Positions 26,201 to 38,046 of a stretch of 64,000 nt of DNA are shown here, one piece after another (positions within the stretch are counted from its first letter, which is position 1; every line of letters begins with the position of its first letter). The notes below the pieces were generated by a model that saw nothing but the letters and a program-made list of their open reading frames with translations, was not told the DNA's origin and searched no databases. Made by a program: the position numbers and the translations under genes. The DNA comes from Sacculina carcini. Its lineage: Eukaryota; Arthropoda; Thecostraca; Sacculinidae. Location of the stretch: NCBI GenBank assembly GCA_916048095.2, contig OU696592.1:3162399-3226398 (forward strand), read 5' to 3'.

Positions 26201-27735
26201 TATGAGATAATATGATAATGGTGTAAAATTATATCGCATTATGCAACAAATGTGAATTTAGCTACCTTACAGTTTGGTCCCGATACTATATTGGCGGGTT
26301 GAGAGAAAAGTATTGGTGGGCCGCGTGTTTGGGACCCCTGGGGTAGATAATCTCAGTCTTCTGATTACAAATTATGATCGCATCAGTATATTTTGTGATC
26401 ACAAACTAATAAGTTAAATCACCTCAGACTAGGCTGAGAGCGGTCAAGATTGAATGGTTGGGTTGGGTTGGGTAGGTTTGACTCAGGTTAAATTGGGTTT
26501 TAATGATAGCGGAAAATATATAAATTTTAACAATAAATATTATAGCGGTAAAAGTGAAATAGTACTTAAGCAAATGATATTGGGGAATGATGTTAAGTAA
26601 TAAATATAGTTTGGAAACAGTCTGATGAAAAGATTTCATCATCTTTCATTGTTTGTTTCGTGTTTGTGTTCTGAATTATACCACACGACGGGCAGATTTA
26701 TATATCAGGCGGGTTGAGGGATAATATTTGTCAAAATAAGAACAAAAATATTCACATTTAGACTTTTCTATTGGTTAAGATATTTATAGGTTACATTTTT
26801 TGCTTTTCAATTTGTATTCATTATATTTTATGGATTTGATATGAATTTTATTGTATGAATTGTTCCGCACGACGGGTGGGTTTAAAAAAGTGTTTTTAGA
26901 TCATTTTTTCAAATGGTTCATTTAAAAAAAGGTTTTTTTTTTAAAATAAAAATGTTCCGCGGGCAGCAACTATAGACAATAGAACGTTCAATTTACCCTG
27001 TAGAATTAATCCATACACAAAACCAATGGATTTGACTTCAAGATGCAGAACGGATCGTGTTCGAGTTCTGAATTATTCAGCACGACGGGCGGGTTTAAAA
27101 ATGACTCAGGCGGACTGAGGGGAAATATTGTGTCGAAATAAAAATAATTAAACTTATAATTTTCAATTGATTTATATTTTTATGAGTGTACCCTATTTCA
27201 TTTTTTATTTTTCCATATTTTTTATGAATTGAATATGAATTTCATGTTATGAATTGCTCCGCACAACTGGCGGGTTTTAATGCTATATATATACATAAAG
27301 AAGAAATTATCTGTCTGTCTGTGTATGTATGCTTGAATATGAGGTGACATAATTGCGCTGGCTCATGGTTCGCTGGTTCAATTATCAGGGCCTTCAAACG
27401 CAAACGAAGCGATGGCTCATTTTTATGAAATAAAAATGTCCCGCGGGAAGCAATAAAACGTTCAATTTCACCGTGTAGAATGAATTCATATACAAACCTA
27501 ATGGATTTGACTTCAAGAACCAGAACGGATGGTGTTCGAGTTCTGAATTATTCCTCACGTCGGGCGGGTTTAAATATGAGGCGGGCTGAGTGAAAATATT
27601 TTGTCAAAATAAAATTAAAAATAATGAAATTTAGACTTTTTAATTGATTAAGGTTTTCATGAGTTTGCCTTATTTATTTTTAATTTGCAATATTTTTATG
27701 AATTGTTCCGCACAACGGGCGGGTTTTAATGCTAG
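23248..27735 (+). mobile_element. Helitron copy C, 4.5 kb, complete ends
   Basis: The TC start (23248) follows an A. The end is hairpin CCGCACAACGGGCGG, TTTTAATG and CTAG (27732-27735), followed by T. It is nearly identical by eye to copy A: matching blocks are offset by 10038 bp before and 10443 bp after about 25000, so copy C has one extra monomer of 405 bp. Such similarity means a recent duplication or recent transposition. No coding frame. Confidence 0.85.
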
Positions 27736-28919
27736 TATATACATAAAGAAGAAATTATCTGTCTGTCTGTGTATGTATGCTTGAATATGAGGTGACATAA
27801 TTGCGCGGGTTCAATGGTATAGATCAGGGGCTTAATTGTTCCGCACGACGGGCGGGTAAAATGCTACTGGGAACAAAGTAAACTACTGAATTATTGTACC
27901 ATATAGAACCATTAAATAAAAAACCATTTTATATAATAAAAAACCATTTGAATATTAGTTAGTTAGTTGTCTTTAGTTGGTTTATATATAAAGAACCATT
28001 GTTGTTGGGGCTTAATTGTTCCGCACGACGGGCGGGTTTAAATATGAGGCTGTTCGAGGGAAAATGTTAAATGTTTTGCTTTTTAATTTGTATTCAGTTT
28101 ATTTTATGGATTGAATATGCATTTTATTTTATGGATTGAATATGCATTTTATTTTATAAATTGTTCAGCACGTTGGGCGGGTTTAAATATGAGACGGGCT
28201 GAAGGAATATATGTTGTCAAAAAATATAATTGAATTTAGACTTTTCAATTGAGTAAGATTTTAATGAGTATATCTGTTTTCTTTTTTAATTTGCAATATG
28301 TTTATGAATTAAATATGAATTTCATCTTATGAATTGCTCCGCACAACTGGCGGGCTTCAATGCTAGACGGTGATATTAAGTTATTAAAATATTTTGGAAA
28401 CATTATGATGAAAAAGTGTTGTCATTTTTCATTGTTTCGTGTCTGAGTTCTGAATTATTCAGCACGACGGGCATGTAAAAATATGAGGCGGTTTAGGCAA
28501 ACTATTTTATGAAAATAAATATGAAAATAAAGAAATTTAGAATTTTGTATGCGTTTACTCCATTCTTTTTTAATTCATATTCCTTTTCTCTCATGAATTG
28601 AATACAAATTTAATAGTGTGAACTGTTTCGCACGACGGGCGGGTTTACATGCTAGGATTTTCATTGTTTGTTACGTGTTTGTGTTCTGAATTATTCCGCA
28701 CAATGGGTTGGTTTATATATGAGGCGGGTTGAGGGAAAATATTATGTCAAAATAAAAATAAAAATATTCACACTTGGACTTTTCTATTGAGTAAGATGAG
28801 ATGATACACTGATGAGTTTTCATTTTCTTTTTCATATTTTTATGAATATGAATTATTATGAATATTAATTCCATTTTATGAATTCCTCCGCACAACGGGC
28901 GGGTTTTAATGCTAGTATA
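27736..28919 (+). repeat. Helitron module fragments between copies C and D
   Basis: A run of five or six hairpin modules (GGGCGGG motifs near 27850, 28030, 28175, 28350, 28635, 28890), some with short variant 5' blocks. It ends in a good CTAG terminus at 28912-28915 followed by T. No gene seen. Confidence 0.65.
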
Positions 28920-31069
28920 TCTATATATATAAAAGAGATCCTCTGTCTGTCTGTCTGTGTGTCTATTTGTCTGTCCCACCCTCCTTGGTCCATTTTCAGT
29001 AAGCTGCTACTCGGTAACCATTAAGTGTACCCGCCAACAATTTATACCATTACGTTGGAAATTTTCTTGTCTACACGATAGAATAAATTTAAAATTTTAA
29101 AAATAAAACCAAAACAAGTTATCGCGGTGAAAAGACAAAATAAACCCTGAAAAAAGCGAAAATTTTGGTCAATATTCCTGCATCCACTCCTCATAAACCA
29201 GAAATGATACAGCCAAACAAATTATACCACTGCGTAGAAAATATTCTGTTCTACTCGGTAGGTTATAATTCATATCCAAAAATTAAATATAAATTATGTA
29301 AAAATGACAAAATTTCAGTCTACAATAAAAATTATATTTAAGCTCGACGCGTCCGATTTTCTGTACTTTTTTCTCTCTTTCTCAACAACTAATTTTGACA
29401 CATCTAAATAAATATTACCATCATGCTGGGAATTTTGTTTCCTACAACACGGTATAATTTTTAATTTTCCAAAGTGTATTAAAAAAAGTTACGGCGGTGT
29501 GAAGTCAAAATGACAAAGTCAAAAAGGCAAAATTAGCACTGGAAACCGTGAATATTTTGGTAAATATTCCGCTATCTATTCCTCATAAACCAGCAATGGT
29601 ACAGCTATAAAAATTATACTATTGTGTAAATAATTTTGTGTTCTACAAGAAAAGTTATAATATATACCCACAAATGATACAAAAAACGTGTAAAATTGGC
29701 AAAATTCTCAAATACATCCAAAATTACACTTGAACACCGGGTGACTAAAATTAATTCATTTTTCTACCTATTTCTCAAAAACTATTTGTCACACATTACA
29801 AAAAATTATGCCATCGTGCTCGAAATTTTGTTTTCTACAATACGGTATAATTTTTAATTTTCCAAAGTGTATCTGAAGGAAGTTACGGCGGTGTAAAGTC
29901 AAAATGTCATGTTGCCAATTTGACAGCTATTATGCGCACTTGCGATTACACAGGAATATACTACTGTGTAGAAAGTTTTGTGTTCTACAAGATAAGCTAT
30001 AATTTATACCCACAAATGATACAAAAAACGTGTAAAATTGGCAAAATTCTCAAATACATCCAAAATTACACTTGAACACCGTGCGACTAAAATTAATTCA
30101 TTTTTCTACTATTTCTCAGTAACTATTTGTTATACGTAAAAATATATTATACCATCGTGCTGGAAATCTGGTTTTCTACAATACGGTATAATTTTTAATT
30201 TTCCAAAGTGTATCTAAAGGAAGTTACGGCGATGTAAAGTCAAAATGTCATTTTGCCAATTTGACAGCTATTATGCGCACTTGCGATTACACATGAATAT
30301 ACACTGATTTAATTTCACTGAAGTCCAATCACAATTTACGCACTTGCGATTACACAGGAATATACTACTGTGTAGAGAATTTTGTGTTCTACAATATAAG
30401 CTATAATTTATACCCACAAATGGTACAAAAAACGTGTAAAATTGGCAAAATTCTCAAGTACATCCAAAATTACACTTGAACACCGGGCGACTAAAATTAA
30501 TTTATTTTTCTACTATTTCCCAGTAACTATTTGTTATACATAAAAATAAATTATATCATCGTGCTAGAAATCTCTTTTTCTACAATACGGTATAATTTGT
30601 AATTTTTCAAAGGGTATCTGAAGGAAGTTACGGCGGTGTAAATTCAAAAGGACATATTGCCAATTTGACAGCTGTTATGCGCACTTGCGATTACACAGGA
30701 ATATACACCGATTAAATTTCACTGAAGCCCAATCACAATTAAGAATGCATCATATTATCTCCAAGCATGGATGGTGTGGTTTTTTGCGTACAGTTTAATT
30801 AATGCTACACTATACTGAATAGAAAGTCTTTATTGTCCTCAATATTTACATATCAAATGTTCCGCAAGACGGGCGGGTAAAATGCTACTTGGAACAAAGT
30901 AAGCTACTGAATTTTACTGTGTAATTCAATTGGTTTAATTTCAAGTTGCATAAGCTTAAGTTGCATAAAGATACGGGTTGTAATATCATGCTGTGGCGCC
31001 TGTGCAAATGTAGGCCAAAAACATTTGCCCATACACCACAAACACACACTCTACCAGCGCTTCAGCGGT

Positions 31070-31230
31070 ACGCGTCCCGGAGGTGTATGTCCCCTGCACA
31101 CAGACATACACCACGTACAAACACCAGCCAACGCGCACCAACCCGGTACAGTGTCGCGTCCCGGAGGTGTATGTCCCCTGCACACAGACATACACCACGT
31201 ACAAACACCAGTCAGTGCGCACCAACCCTC
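31070..31230 (+). repeat. 84-bp tandem repeat in LTR family L (two units)
   Basis: GGAGGTGTATGTCCCC occurs at about 31079 and 31163, 84 bp apart. Copy number differs from the three units at 532-770, which shows expansion or contraction within one LTR family. Confidence 0.85.
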
Positions 31231-31492
31231 TTCAGCCATCGAGGGCAACATGTGGTCCACAGCCGTGCGCCCAGACCATATGTGACCCAGAACACCAGGC
31301 GACAACATACGCACATACACACACATTCTCAACCACACACGCCAGCGACGTATAAAACACCGTCACACACACTCTTCCACAACCAGTCCACAGTAGGGCT
31401 GGGCAGGAACCGGTTCCGGAACCGGTTCTGACGGTTCTGCTACGTGGGTATTGGAACCGGGTCCGAGACTCGGAACCGGTTCTGGAACCGGG

Positions 31493-31733
31493 TCCACACG
31501 GATCCGAGTCCACACGGTTCCGATTCTCGGATCCGAGTCCACACGGATCCGAGTCCACACGGTTCCGATTCTTGGACCCGGGTCCACACGGATCCGAGTC
31601 CACACGGTTCCGATTCTCGGACCCGGGTCCACACGGATCCTAGTCCACACGGTTCCGATTCTCGGACCCGGGTCCACACGGATCCGAGTCCACACGGTTC
31701 CGATTCTCGGACCCGGTTCCACACGGATCTTAG
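31493..31733 (+). repeat. 45-bp minisatellite near the hAT left end (5.3 units)
   Basis: The unit holds TCCACACGGATCCGAG, then TCCACACGGTTCCGATTCTC and a GGACCCGGG tail. Unit starts are 31493, 31538, 31583, 31628 and 31673. The period is a multiple of three, so several long frames stay open on both strands; these are by-products. The GGTTCC/GGATCC motifs are the subterminal motifs of this hAT element. Confidence 0.9.
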
Positions 31734-32155
31734 TATCAGGACTGACAGGAAAATGTATGCGCCTTGCGCACACACTACATGAACCCTACGGTGCGTTTTA
31801 GAATTAACGCTAATATGAAATTGCGGTGAATGCAGTTTTTCACGTGTATTTATATATGCGTATTATATTGTCTTCTTTTTTCTGAAATACATGTACATTA
31901 TTTGCAAGTAAGTCTGTGCGCGCAGTGTCATATTACACGAGGTATAATACTAAATTTAATACATATTATTTATTACGCTCATTTTATTAAATATATTATT
32001 AATATATTATTTTTGGCGTATGATTACCGGAATTTGATTAAATAACCGAATTTTCAGCTAATTTGAGCGAAAAAGTATCGCATGAATGTTGATACAACAT
32101 TTTTCTAAATTTGCGTGAAAACTGCATCCTTTCCATGGTGACTTCAATTACAATT

Positions 32156-33624
32156 CAACAATCAAACAAGCAAACAAACAACACTAATTTTAAAATCAAA
32201 GGCAGCCAATTAAACGTTACACGATCACAATTTTACGACAAAATGAATGTTTCAACTTTACTTCCGGAAAAGGTTTTCTCATTGAATCCAATAAAATATA
32301 CATTTTCGGAATCAGCATGAAAATATGTATCTACCGCAACTTGGTACTAGTTAAACTTTTGGAAAAGTAAAGAATCCACACATTCTAAGACACACAAGCA
32401 TACATGACCAAAGCTGTGATCACGGCACATCGATCACATTTGACGTGTCGCCCACAAAGAATGTGAAAACCCATACAGGTGTGAACCAGGCGAGAAAGAT
32501 GCCTGCTAAGTTTGTTTGTATCGAACGAAATGTTCGTGAAAATCCTGGAAGGAAGTCAGATTGTGTGGACATTGATGAATCCTGTCATATTTGTGTGAAA
32601 ACCGTGTTTTCACTCAGAATCTGTTATGACTGAAATCAGCAGGCTGCCTTGGTTGTACGCGGCTAAGGACAAATAATTTGTCAGTCAAACTGCCAGCGCC
32701 AACATTTCAACTAGTGTTTGAGCTGTTTAGTTGAATCTAGTGAGGTCCACCGTGTACACTTGAGTGGTGAGTGAAATTTGATTTTGCTTTATTTCTATAC
32801 ATTATCATGCATAAATGTTTAATATTAGAAATTGTTTCTACTTATTAAAATGGCATTATTATCAATTTCCCTCTTATTTTTTAGTTTCAATTTATTCTTA
32901 GTGCTCCAACATTAGTAGCGTAGCAGAGGGCCTTAGTAACCTTGCGATTATTACGAAAATGTTGACAATATTCATCACTGAATCTAATGATTATCACTCA
33001 ATGAGGTCGTTAAGGGGAAAATCACTCTTTTATTGTACTCGGCGTATACTTTATCATTTAAGCATTTAGTCATACGAATAACTAACATACTTCTTCCCAA
33101 ATGTAACTTTTTTTACCCGAGAACGCCCATTATATCGCTAATATGGAATTGTTGTGAAATTGCCAATATGCCTCGATATAGAACTATTCAAATTCATATT
33201 TTTCATATTTTCCATTTCACGTCTCCCGAGAAGTGAATCCATTATCATGGTGGAGGGACCGAGCGTTGTTACTGCCTCGACTACATGAAGTGGGACAAAA
33301 TATTTGTGCACACCGGCATCTTCCGTTCCATCTGAACGTTTATTTTCAAAAGCCGATGAATGGATATCACACAGACGGAACAGTCTCAAAGAAGAAAACA
33401 TAAATATGATTCTCTTTTTGAATAAAAATGTGTAATATATACGCGTTTTGTGTATGTGTGTGTGAACGTGTGCGTTACGGAATAAGCGAACATTTTCGGG
33501 CAATAGCCGAAATCAAATTATTGTTTGTTTGAGATATTATGTAACAGGTGATACGCAAACATTGTTTATATTGGAAAGTACATTGACTATTTAGCACATT
33601 TTTGCAGCATTAGCCACATTATTG
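32156..33624 (+). repeat. 1.47-kb repeat copy 1, left of gypsy-2
   Basis: It is the same as 38232-39700 in every block compared, with an offset of 6076 bp. It ends exactly at the left LTR of gypsy-2. It contains a possible intron (GTGAGT near 32767 to TTTTTTAG near 32884) and small frames, including a 121-codon frame at 33138-33503 (minus). That frame has a weak CxIH...F...VP pattern that might be a THAP-type remnant. No function assigned. Confidence 0.85.
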
Positions 33625-33800
33625 TGTACGATATATTATAGCACTCAACACAACAATAACAATAACAATACAACAACAATAGAATGATACAAGGCCACGA
33701 CACACACACCACCACTGCTGTACACACACTGGCTGACGGCCGTTAGCGTCACCCACGCCTAGTACCCTCGCGCCCTCTGGCGGTGTAGGCACACACTACA
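33625..33800 (-). repeat. 3' LTR of gypsy-2 (176 bp)
   Basis: It matches 38046-38221 base for base as far as compared by eye. It is unusually short for a gypsy LTR. Pol ends nine bases away, at 33809. Confidence 0.9.
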
Positions 33801-33808
33801 TCTCCCCT

Positions 33809-36634
33809 TCAAGTGGTGGAGGGGGCGCTGTCGGCTCTGCAGACGTAATCGCTCAGATGCGACGGTGGTCTGCGTGTTCGGGCGCTCCGGCGGAATTGCG
33901 GGGTTCGTGAGGCCTCCGATGTACCGCCCACATTCTCCCCCGGCGGCGGCGGCGGTGATGCGGGTCTGCTTCTGGTCTCCTGCGACGGTAGCGGCGCCGT
34001 GCCAACAGATGGCGGCGGCTGCACTTCGAGCGGCGGCTGTACCACGGGCGAGGGTGTGTTGGCTGCTGGTCGCAGGTGTCTACGGTTGCGCCAGTAGAGA
34101 CCGCCGTGAGGCAGGCGCACAGCGTACTGGCGGCGACGGCCAGTCATGGCGACCACGCCAGTCCGGTCCCAGCGACCGGATGTCGGGTCCTGGAGAGCCA
34201 CCGTAGTGCCGGGCAGCAACGGCGGCAACACCTTAGCCGACCGGTTGTATTGGGCGACCCGCTTGTTGCGCAAGCTCGCCGCTCGCCGGTCGCACTCAGC
34301 GGTGGGCGGCTGCCACTCCGGCAGAAACGAGCGTGGATGCGCGGGAACGGCGGACGACACGGGGCGGCCGTACAAAAGCTGCGCGGGGGAGCGACCATCG
34401 GCACCCGGCGCGTTGCACAGCTCCAACAGACCGGCGACAAAGGCGTCTGTGTCGATGTTCCCGTCGTGCGCCGCCTTCTGAATGAGCCGCTTCACCCGCT
34501 TCACGGCGGACTCAGCGTGCCCATTAGAAGACGGGAAGTGCGGACTGGAGACACGATGGCGTATGTGCCAAAGTCGCAGAAATTCGGCCGTGTGGCGCGC
34601 CGTGAACTGTGGACCGCCGTCTGACGACAGTATGGTCGGAACCCCCGTCATGGCGAACACATGTCGTAGCAGCTTCACCAGCTGATGAGCCGAGGTGTCA
34701 CGGCCACAGTCGAACACCAGTGGCCAGTTGGAGAACCGGTCCGCGTACACGAGGTAGGTCTTCCCTGCGTGTTGGAAAAAATCCGCGGACACCGATTCGA
34801 AAGGACGTGTCGGGTGCGGTTCCGTCAGGTATGGCTCTTTTTGCTGGCTGTCTTTGTACTGCAGACATTTTCGGCACGATGCTACGGCAGTGGCGATTTC
34901 GTTGTTCAGGCCCGGCCAGAAGACAGTTTGCCGTGCGCGTTGCACAGTCCTGGCCTGCCCCTGGTGACCGTCGTGGAGCCGACGGAGGGTGTCCTTCCGC
35001 AAACACCTGGGCACAAGCAGGCGGCAGCCGACCAGGATCAGCCCATGGTCCGCAGTGAGCTGGTCGCGCACGCCCCAGAATGGGTGGAGACTGGCGGGCA
35101 GCAGATGTTTGTGCTGAGGGAAACCGCCCAGCACGTACGTCATCAATTGGCGACACTCATCGTCGGCCAGAGATGCAGCTCGCACCGCCTCCAGGGTGGT
35201 GTCAATCGGTGACGTGCGATGACCCAGGTCGTCTGCGTCTGTGAACGCGTCCAGCGTCTGGACGAAGAATCCAGACGAGCACTCGTCAACGTCAGCGTCA
35301 GCATCAGCAGGCTGGGAAGGTGCGCGCGACAGAGCGTCGGCGATGTTGTGCTTTGCACCCGGTCTCCAGCTAGCGACAAAAGTCAAGTGCAGCAGACGCT
35401 GTCGCATACGTTGCAGGCGCGGGTTGGAGATGTCTCCGAGTGCCTTCTCGTTCAGTATCGGAACGAGAGGCTTGTGATCGGTGACCACACTGAACGTGGG
35501 GAGGCCAGCCAGATACTGATGGCATTTCTGACATGCCCACACAACTGCCAGCATCTCCAGCTCACACACAGCATACCTGCTTTCGGTGTCGGACACAAAT
35601 CGCGACCCACACTGGATCAGCTGCCAACGGCCTTGATCATCCCGCTGGCGAAGAACGAATCCGAGACCTTTCTCACGTGCTGCATCCGTCTCCAGCATTG
35701 TGGGCCGCGTTGGGTCGAAGTGACCAAGCACAGGAGGGCTGGCCAACGCGCGCTTGACCGCCGTGAAAGCCGCATCGTGCTGTGTTGTCCACTGCCACTC
35801 AACGCCTTTGCGAAGCAGCTGGCGCAGGGGCTCAGCAGCGGAGGCGATGGAGTCCGAGAAGTCACCGAACTGGTTCGCCAAACCGAGAAAGGACCGCAGG
35901 GATGTAAGGTCCGTCGGTGCGGGAAATTCTGCGAGGGCTCGAATTTTCTTGTGGTCGACGGTGAATCCAGAGGCGTTGATGTGGAATCCACAGAAATTGG
36001 CGGAAGTGGCGGCGAACATAAATTTTTGCAGGTTCAACGTAACGCCGGCGTCGTCGAAGCGTTGTAGCAGCTGCCAGACTCGCTGCAGATGCTCGTCGTA
36101 GCTGGCGGTATACACCAGCACGTCGTCCACGATCTTGCAGGAGTCGGGTAGGCCAGACAAGGCGACGTCGCCGCGTCGGTTGAACTCGTCGCCGCTGGAG
36201 ACCAGGCCCATAGGCGCGCGACAGAACCTGAATCGGCCCCACGGGGTGATGAAGGTGGTGAGGTCTCGGTGCTCGCGCCGCAAGGGCACCTGAAAGTACC
36301 CTTGTAATGCGTCCACCTGGGTGAACCACCGATTGCCGAGGCCCATACTGCTGACAGCCTCCACAGGCGAGCGAACCGGATGTGTAGGCCGGCGAACGAA
36401 GCGGTTGAGGCGTGTGAAGTCCACCGTGAGCCGACAGCCGTTTGGCGTGCCGTCTGCCTTGCGCTTGCCGACAACGACGATGGGTGAGCACCAATCTGTC
36501 GGGTGGGAGACCGGCTCGATTACGCCCTGCTGCTGAAGCAGCTCCAGCTGCAGCTGAAGGCCGCTATAAGCTGCTCGCTGTGCGCACGACGGTCCGCCGC
36601 TGTTGGCTGAGTTGTGTTGGTCCAGCGCGGGCAT
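33809..36634 (-). CDS. pol: gypsy-2 pol: RT, RNase H, integrase (941 aa)
   Basis: Reverse transcriptase lies at residues about 30-215, with catalytic aspartates in FTQVDAL (D108) and KIVDDVLVY (D170/D171; VDD in place of YLDD). The RT also carries SSGDEFNRRGD, found in a subset of animal gypsy elements. RNase H follows, with TDHKPL and DALSR. Integrase has an HHCC zinc region and a DDE core in SADFF, SSDGGPQF and NGHAESAVK. The carboxy end is Pro/Ser-rich. The frame overlaps gag by 115 bp and is -1 relative to it, so expression by -1 frameshift is likely; the ATG at 36634 need not be used. No stop interrupts it. Confidence 0.93.
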   Translation of the reverse strand: MPALDQHNSANSGGPSCAQRAAYSGLQLQLELLQQQGVIEPVSHPTDWCSPIVVVGKRKADGTPNGCRLTVDFTRLNRFVRRPTHPVRSPVEAVSSMGLGNRWFTQVDALQGYFQVPLRREHRDLTTFITPWGRFRFCRAPMGLVSSGDEFNRRGDVALSGLPDSCKIVDDVLVYTASYDEHLQRVWQLLQRFDDAGVTLNLQKFMFAATSANFCGFHINASGFTVDHKKIRALAEFPAPTDLTSLRSFLGLANQFGDFSDSIASAAEPLRQLLRKGVEWQWTTQHDAAFTAVKRALASPPVLGHFDPTRPTMLETDAAREKGLGFVLRQRDDQGRWQLIQCGSRFVSDTESRYAVCELEMLAVVWACQKCHQYLAGLPTFSVVTDHKPLVPILNEKALGDISNPRLQRMRQRLLHLTFVASWRPGAKHNIADALSRAPSQPADADADVDECSSGFFVQTLDAFTDADDLGHRTSPIDTTLEAVRAASLADDECRQLMTYVLGGFPQHKHLLPASLHPFWGVRDQLTADHGLILVGCRLLVPRCLRKDTLRRLHDGHQGQARTVQRARQTVFWPGLNNEIATAVASCRKCLQYKDSQQKEPYLTEPHPTRPFESVSADFFQHAGKTYLVYADRFSNWPLVFDCGRDTSAHQLVKLLRHVFAMTGVPTILSSDGGPQFTARHTAEFLRLWHIRHRVSSPHFPSSNGHAESAVKRVKRLIQKAAHDGNIDTDAFVAGLLELCNAPGADGRSPAQLLYGRPVSSAVPAHPRSFLPEWQPPTAECDRRAASLRNKRVAQYNRSAKVLPPLLPGTTVALQDPTSGRWDRTGVVAMTGRRRQYAVRLPHGGLYWRNRRHLRPAANTPSPVVQPPLEVQPPPSVGTAPLPSQETRSRPASPPPPPGENVGGTSEASRTPQFRRSARTRRPPSHLSDYVCRADSAPSTT

Positions 36635-38046
36635 TGTTGAACGGCTGCTGGTCCAGCGGCCACCTGCTGCAGGTGCTGTTCGCGAGACATCTGCCGAGGG
36701 AACGCCCGGTGCAGTAGACGCAGCTCCACTGCGTCTCGCCAGCAGAGCAGAGCACAGCGCACTGACGGCACCACGTACAGAGTGGAGCGGCAGGATGCAT
36801 CACCGAGTCGCAAGACTGCCTCGCACGTGCCCAGACACAGCAGCAACTGACCGTTGGCAACACGCAGGCGCGACGACGGTGGGCGCAAGCTACTGGCGGC
36901 CACTCCGAGCTGCTTCGCAACCCCAGCGTCAATTACAGACACATCGGCGCCAGAGTCGCATCGCCACTTGATCTCGCGCGGCGCGCGGCCCTCTGCGGAA
37001 ACGGCAATGTGAACGGCGGTTAAGCGCGTGTGTTTTTGGCCATCAACTACATCACCGATATACGGGCACATATCTAGTGTGTTCTCATCATCAACTTCAT
37101 CGGCAACATCGGCGACGTCGCGGAGAAAATTATCTCTACGACGGCGGGTACCGAGCTGCGATGAGCGACAGACGCGCGAGTAATGCCCGCGTTTTCCACA
37201 GCGACGACACATGCTCTCCGCAGCGCGGCACGGTACTGTCTGGTGGTGCCCACCACAGCGGACACACGGGACGGAGTCATTGCTGTGCGCATGCGCGTTG
37301 CACATGCGCGGTTGCAGATGGCTTACAGCGGCGACCTCTGCGCGGGGAGCAGAAGAATCAGCCACATCGGGTCCGGTGTTCCGCATGGCTGCAGCGTCCT
37401 GGCGGGCCGACTCAGCCGTTTGACATACCTGCGTTGCCTTTTTCAGCGTCAGGTCTTTGTGTGCGACCTGCAGGAGTTGGTGCAGGGCAGCAGAGTCGGC
37501 TGTCCCCATCACTAACTGATCGCGAAGACGCTCGTCGCGGCAGGCAGGGCAAAAATCGCAGCTGGCGGCAATTTCTCGCAGAGAGCGCAGAAATTCGCCC
37601 ACATTCTCGCCGTCCCGCTGACGGCGGGTGAAAAATCGCCGGCGTTCCACAAGCACATTCTGCCGCGACTGCTGATGCTCCTCCAATAGGCGGATACAGG
37701 CGGGCAAATCAACCGTCGCCGGCAGCGTCAGTGAGTGGCGGATGACGCGGCACCACTCGTCGTCCAGCAGTGTCGTGAGCAGCGCTTGCTGCTGGGCAGG
37801 GCTCAGGCTATCACTGCCTGACAGTGTGGTGTACGCCAGCACGCGCTCCTTCCAGGAGGTGAAGTCGGCTGCCGATGCGGCGTAGGCCAGACGGGCTGGT
37901 GGCTGACAATGAGCCATGGTGTGTGGGGCGACTGCAGGCGAGCTGGCGGGGGCTGCCATTACAAGCTGCTGGCGAGCGAGCTGAGTCACCAACTCTGTGA
38001 GCTGGTCCAGCTTCTGCTGTTGTTCGTCTCGCAGCGGCTGCGCCAT
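36520..38046 (-). CDS. gag: gypsy-2 gag with zinc knuckles and protease (508 aa)
   Basis: The chosen start is the ATG at 38046. It uses the last A of the 5' LTR and the TG of the primer site, so there is no leader; an open frame upstream runs only through the LTR. The capsid-like region is followed by two CCHC-type knuckles, CVRCGGHHQTVPC (about residues 261-273) and CRRCGKRGHYSRVC (about 280-293), which bind RNA. An aspartic protease with a DSGADVS active site follows (about 364). Protease is thus fused to gag rather than pol. The end overlaps pol by 115 bp. Confidence 0.9.
   Translation of the reverse strand: MAQPLRDEQQQKLDQLTELVTQLARQQLVMAAPASSPAVAPHTMAHCQPPARLAYAASAADFTSWKERVLAYTTLSGSDSLSPAQQQALLTTLLDDEWCRVIRHSLTLPATVDLPACIRLLEEHQQSRQNVLVERRRFFTRRQRDGENVGEFLRSLREIAASCDFCPACRDERLRDQLVMGTADSAALHQLLQVAHKDLTLKKATQVCQTAESARQDAAAMRNTGPDVADSSAPRAEVAAVSHLQPRMCNAHAHSNDSVPCVRCGGHHQTVPCRAAESMCRRCGKRGHYSRVCRSSQLGTRRRRDNFLRDVADVADEVDDENTLDMCPYIGDVVDGQKHTRLTAVHIAVSAEGRAPREIKWRCDSGADVSVIDAGVAKQLGVAASSLRPPSSRLRVANGQLLLCLGTCEAVLRLGDASCRSTLYVVPSVRCALLCWRDAVELRLLHRAFPRQMSREQHLQQVAAGPAAVQQCPRWTNTTQPTAADRRAHSEQLIAAFSCSWSCFSSRA
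38028..38045 (-). other. Primer binding site of gypsy-2
   Basis: On the minus strand TGGCGCAGCCGCTGCGAG follows the LTR end with no spacer and is also the first coding sequence of gag. The matching tRNA was not identified. Confidence 0.7.

Noticed and set aside
31363-31801. Several 110-136-codon frames with repeated GLGSVWTR or HGSDSRTR
   Set aside because: Produced by a 45-bp minisatellite whose period is a multiple of three.
33138-33503. 121-codon frame (also 39214-39579) as a THAP-domain protein
   Set aside because: Only a CxIH...F...VP hint. The usual THAP cysteines and AVPTIF-type box are not clear, so no gene is claimed.
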